A stretch of 32,724 nt of DNA from Acidobacteriota bacterium (GTDB taxonomy: Bacteria > Acidobacteriota > Blastocatellia > Pyrinomonadales > Pyrinomonadaceae): contig JAIVJG010000199.1 of NCBI GenBank assembly GCA_020200155.1, positions 1 to 32,724 of the forward strand, given 5' to 3'. A program made the translations under genes and the position numbers. Below the pieces are notes generated by a model. The model was not told the DNA's origin. It saw only the letters and a list, made by a program, of their open reading frames with translations, and searched no databases. Below are positions 30,404 to 32,724 of this stretch, piece by piece. How positions within the stretch are numbered: the stretch's first letter is position 1; each line of letters opens with the position of its first letter.

Positions 30404-32724
30404 CAGAGGACGGGTTGAAAGTTCTCGTCCAGTATGTAGACTTCCGTGTTCGCTATCGGTCGCCCGATGGGGACGTTGGCAAGTTTCTTTCTCTCACTCG
30501 CGTCGAAGCCTGTAGCATCGGCTGCGACTTCTGAAGAGCCATACAGGTTGATGAGGATGGCGTCGGGCATAGACTTCTGGAACTGATCGAAAAGGTCTAT
30601 TGAAAGCGCCTCGCCACTGGTCGTCCAGTATTTCAGTTTTGGTAGTTTGCTCTGAAGATCCTCATTTTCTAAAATGACCCGCAGCAAAGATGGCACCAGA
30701 ACGATGCGAGTGACTCGATTCGCGGCAAGCATCTGCATTAGCCGGTAAGGGTCTTTGAGGACTATGTCGGGAATGATTGCAACCCGAACACCGCTAAGTA
30801 ACGGCCCGAATATTTCCCAGACAGAGTCTACGAAGTTCAGGGATGTTTTCTGGCAACAAATCTCTCCTGCCTCGAACGGGTAAGTTTCCCACATCCAGAA
30901 GAAGCGATTTAGAGCGCCCCGATGCAGGCCCATCACCCCTTTGGGCGTGCCCGTGGAACCCGACGTGTAGATGATGTATGCCAGGTTCTCCCCACCCACT
31001 CCACTCTCCACGTTCTCCACACTCTCCCTCCCTATCTCCTCCCTATCTCCATCTATACTCACCACACTCGCTCCGTGCTCCGGCAACTCCCCTCTCATCC
31101 CCTCTTCCGTCACCAGCACCGCCGCCGCTGTATCCTTGAGGATCATCGCCAACCGCTGTTTGGGATACGCCGGATCAAGCGGCACATACGCTCCTCCCGC
31201 CTTCAATATCCCCAGCAATCCGACGATCATCTCCACTGACCGCGGCAGGCAGATGCCGACCAGCACTTCCGGCCCCACCCCACGCTTGCGTAGATACCCC
31301 GCCAGTTGATTCGCACGCTTATTGAGTTCGCGATATGTCAATTGCGCGTCGGGGGAAATTATTGCCACCGCATCAGGCGTGCGCTCCACCTGAAATTCGA
31401 ACGCTTCATGGATAGAAGAGCTTTGAGGATAACTTGCTCCGGTGTCATTCCACTCTACCAGTACCTGTTGCTGCTCTTCTGTACTTATGAAAGGTAATGA
31501 GGCAATACGCCCGCTCGGATTTGCTACAATATTTTCAAGCAAGCTCTCAAAGTGCCTCAGCATGTATGTGATCGTTGCGTCTTCAAAGAGGTCTGTGCTG
31601 TATTCAACCTCTGCGCTCAACCCGTCATCTCCTTCATACATATCGAAGGCCAGATCAAAGATCGCCGTTCCTCTCTCAATATCCAGAGAGAGGTCGCTTG
31701 GGTCCGAGTCATCCTCAATAGATTCTGCGGTTGATTCCAAAACGTCATCAACTGATTTTGTGACGTTGACAAGCTGGAAGGTCACTTGAAAAAGCGGATT
31801 CCGACTCATGTCCCGCTCAGGTTGTAGCTCTTCGACCAGCTTTTCGAATGGTAAATCCTGATGCTCATAGGCTCCCAGTGCTACTTCTCGTACCCGCCCC
31901 AGTAACTCGCGGAAGGTCGGGTTGCCGGACATATCCGTGCGCAGCACCAGCGTGTTGATAAAGAATCCGATCAGCCCTTCCGTCTCGGCTCGATTACGCC
32001 CTGCGATTGATGAACCGACGACAATGTCGTCCTGACTGGTATAGCGGTGGAGCAAGGTCTTGAATGCCGCCAGCAGCGTCATGAACAACGTCGTTCCCTC
32101 TTGCTGGCTCAGTGCCTTCAATGATTCCGTCAGTTCCTCTGAGAGGGTCAAGGACTGACTTGCTCCACGAAAACTCTGGACGGGAGGGCGCGCCTTGTCC
32201 AACGGCAGATCCAACACCGCCGGCGCTCCTGCCAACTGCTGCCGCCAGTATTCCAACTGTTTCTCCAGCACCTCTCCCGTCAGCCATTGCCGCTGCCACA
32301 CCGCAAAGTCAGCATACTGGATGGGCAACTCTTCCAGCGGCGATGGCTGCCCCTCGCAGTAAGCTTCGTAGAGCGCGTGCAACTCACGGCTGAACACCTC
32401 ATATGTCCACGCATCGGAGATAATGTGATGCATCGTGACCAGCAATACATTCTTATCCTCACTCAAACGCAACAGCAGGGTTCTGATGAGAGGGCCACGC
32501 GAAAGATCAAAGGACTGCCGCGTTTCCTCTGTGAATAGGCGCGAAGCCTTTGTCGCTTGCTCCGACTCCGGCAGATGCGCTAAGTCAACCATCCGTACAG
32601 ACAAGCTCAAACTTGGAGCAATCACCTGCACCGGCTGATTATCAACGATTGAAAATGTTGTGCGTAGCGCTTCATGGCGTCGCACTATCTCATTAAGGCT
32701 CTGCTCAAGTGCCGCTTGGTTTAA
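30322..32724 (-). CDS. NRPS fragment: condensation domain and first part of adenylation domain (cut by window edge)
   Basis: The frame is open to the window edge, so the gene continues upstream. The condensation domain starts before LNQAALEQSLNEI and carries MHHIISDAW (HHxxxDG with Gly changed to Ala) and later motifs IGFFINTLVLRTD and YEHQDLPFEKL. The adenylation domain runs from SIHEAFEFQVERTPDAVAII through YIIYTSGSTGTPKG (A3), FVDSVWEIF (A4) and NLYGSSEVAADAT (A5). Aligned by eye to GrsA, the specificity pocket reads V-D-W-S-T-S-L-A-D, plus the A10 Lys in the other fragment. This is close to the remembered beta-alanine code VDWVISLADK. True protein stops near 30,412; the last 25 or so codons are out-of-frame sequence of the second fragment. 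Confidence 0.88.
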   Translation of the reverse strand, partial: LNQAALEQSLNEIVRRHEALRTTFSIVDNQPVQVIAPSLSLSVRMVDLAHLPESEQATKASRLFTEETRQSFDLSRGPLIRTLLLRLSEDKNVLLVTMHHIISDAWTYEVFSRELHALYEAYCEGQPSPLEELPIQYADFAVWQRQWLTGEVLEKQLEYWRQQLAGAPAVLDLPLDKARPPVQSFRGASQSLTLSEELTESLKALSQQEGTTLFMTLLAAFKTLLHRYTSQDDIVVGSSIAGRNRAETEGLIGFFINTLVLRTDMSGNPTFRELLGRVREVALGAYEHQDLPFEKLVEELQPERDMSRNPLFQVTFQLVNVTKSVDDVLESTAESIEDDSDPSDLSLDIERGTAIFDLAFDMYEGDDGLSAEVEYSTDLFEDATITYMLRHFESLLENIVANPSGRIASLPFISTEEQQQVLVEWNDTGASYPQSSSIHEAFEFQVERTPDAVAIISPDAQLTYRELNKRANQLAGYLRKRGVGPEVLVGICLPRSVEMIVGLLGILKAGGAYVPLDPAYPKQRLAMILKDTAAAVLVTEEGMRGELPEHGASVVSIDGDREEIGRESVENVESGVGGENLAYIIYTSGSTGTPKGVMGLHRGALNRFFWMWETYPFEAGEICCQKTSLNFVDSVWEIFGPLLSGVRVAIIPDIVLKDPYRLMQMLAANRVTRIVLVPSLLRVILENEDLQSKLPKLKYWTTSGEALSIDLFDQFQKSMPDAILINLYGSSEVAADATGFDASERKKLANVPIGRPIANTEVYILDENFQPVLWWTGTSSLWGEWISRSRCVGIGSSWER
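30395..30414. repeat. 7-bp inverted repeat at the NRPS deletion junction
   Basis: CCCGTCC and GGACGGG flank ACCAGA. The repeat straddles the exact place where the adenylation reading frame jumps from ENFQPV to LVDGNIEF, omitting core motifs A6 and A7. Confidence 0.8.

Noticed and set aside
1-32724. CRISPR arrays, tRNA or rRNA genes, insertion sequences
   Set aside because: No spaced direct repeats, cloverleaf-like segments or transposase frames were seen on either strand.

Overview
The window is GC-rich on the left (about 1-24,700) and visibly more AT-rich on the right. It reads like a member of the Acidobacteriota, probably Blastocatellia. That assignment is an inference from gene content: tandem FG-GAP/UnbV proteins, paired ABC1 (AarF/UbiB-type) kinases, a TPR plus receiver gene next to a small secreted peptide, and strong AAGGAGG-type ribosome sites. 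No rRNA, tRNA, CRISPR array or transposase was seen.

Region 1 (1-17,677, all minus strand) looks like one long operon read from right to left. Its order is: acyl carrier protein, catalytic ketosynthase, a second ketosynthase that has lost its catalytic triad (chain-length-factor type), class I HMG-CoA reductase, CrtI-like FAD oxidoreductase, two tandem FG-GAP/UnbV proteins, an SDR-acyltransferase fusion, a canonical ABC1 kinase, two proteins sharing a new N-terminal domain (the longer resembles DUF1702), a TlpA-like lipoprotein thioredoxin, and a divergent ABC1 kinase cut by the window edge. UnbV and DUF1702 proteins are known from enediyne clusters. Here they sit beside a discrete KS/CLF/ACP set, so the locus may make an unusual polyketide- or lipid-like product.

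The strongest novelty is in the two FG-GAP/UnbV genes. Each is interrupted at the same place by an in-frame TGA inside an identical 16-base context. Homologous protein sequence continues on both sides. Exactly 20 nt after each TGA comes a small hairpin with a GGUC loop and a compensatory base-pair change between copies. This matches a bacterial SECIS element, so both genes probably encode selenoproteins.

Region 2 (17,678-24,661) holds signalling genes: a small secreted protein with an S-S-P repeat, a divergent TPR gene followed by a receiver domain in the -1 frame at an A AAA AAG slippery heptamer, an NTF2-like secreted protein, a NarL-type response regulator overlapping its membrane histidine kinase, and a secreted transglutaminase-like protein.

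Region 3 (25,000-32,724, minus strand) is a nonribosomal peptide locus: the last module (C-A-methyltransferase-PCP) of an NRPS running off the window edge, a type II thioesterase, aspartate 1-decarboxylase (panD) and a two-HKD phospholipase D-like protein. The adenylation pocket reads close to the known beta-alanine code, and panD makes beta-alanine, so the two fit together. As sequenced, the adenylation domain has lost its A6-A7 core and the reading frame at a short inverted repeat, so the module is broken or misassembled.
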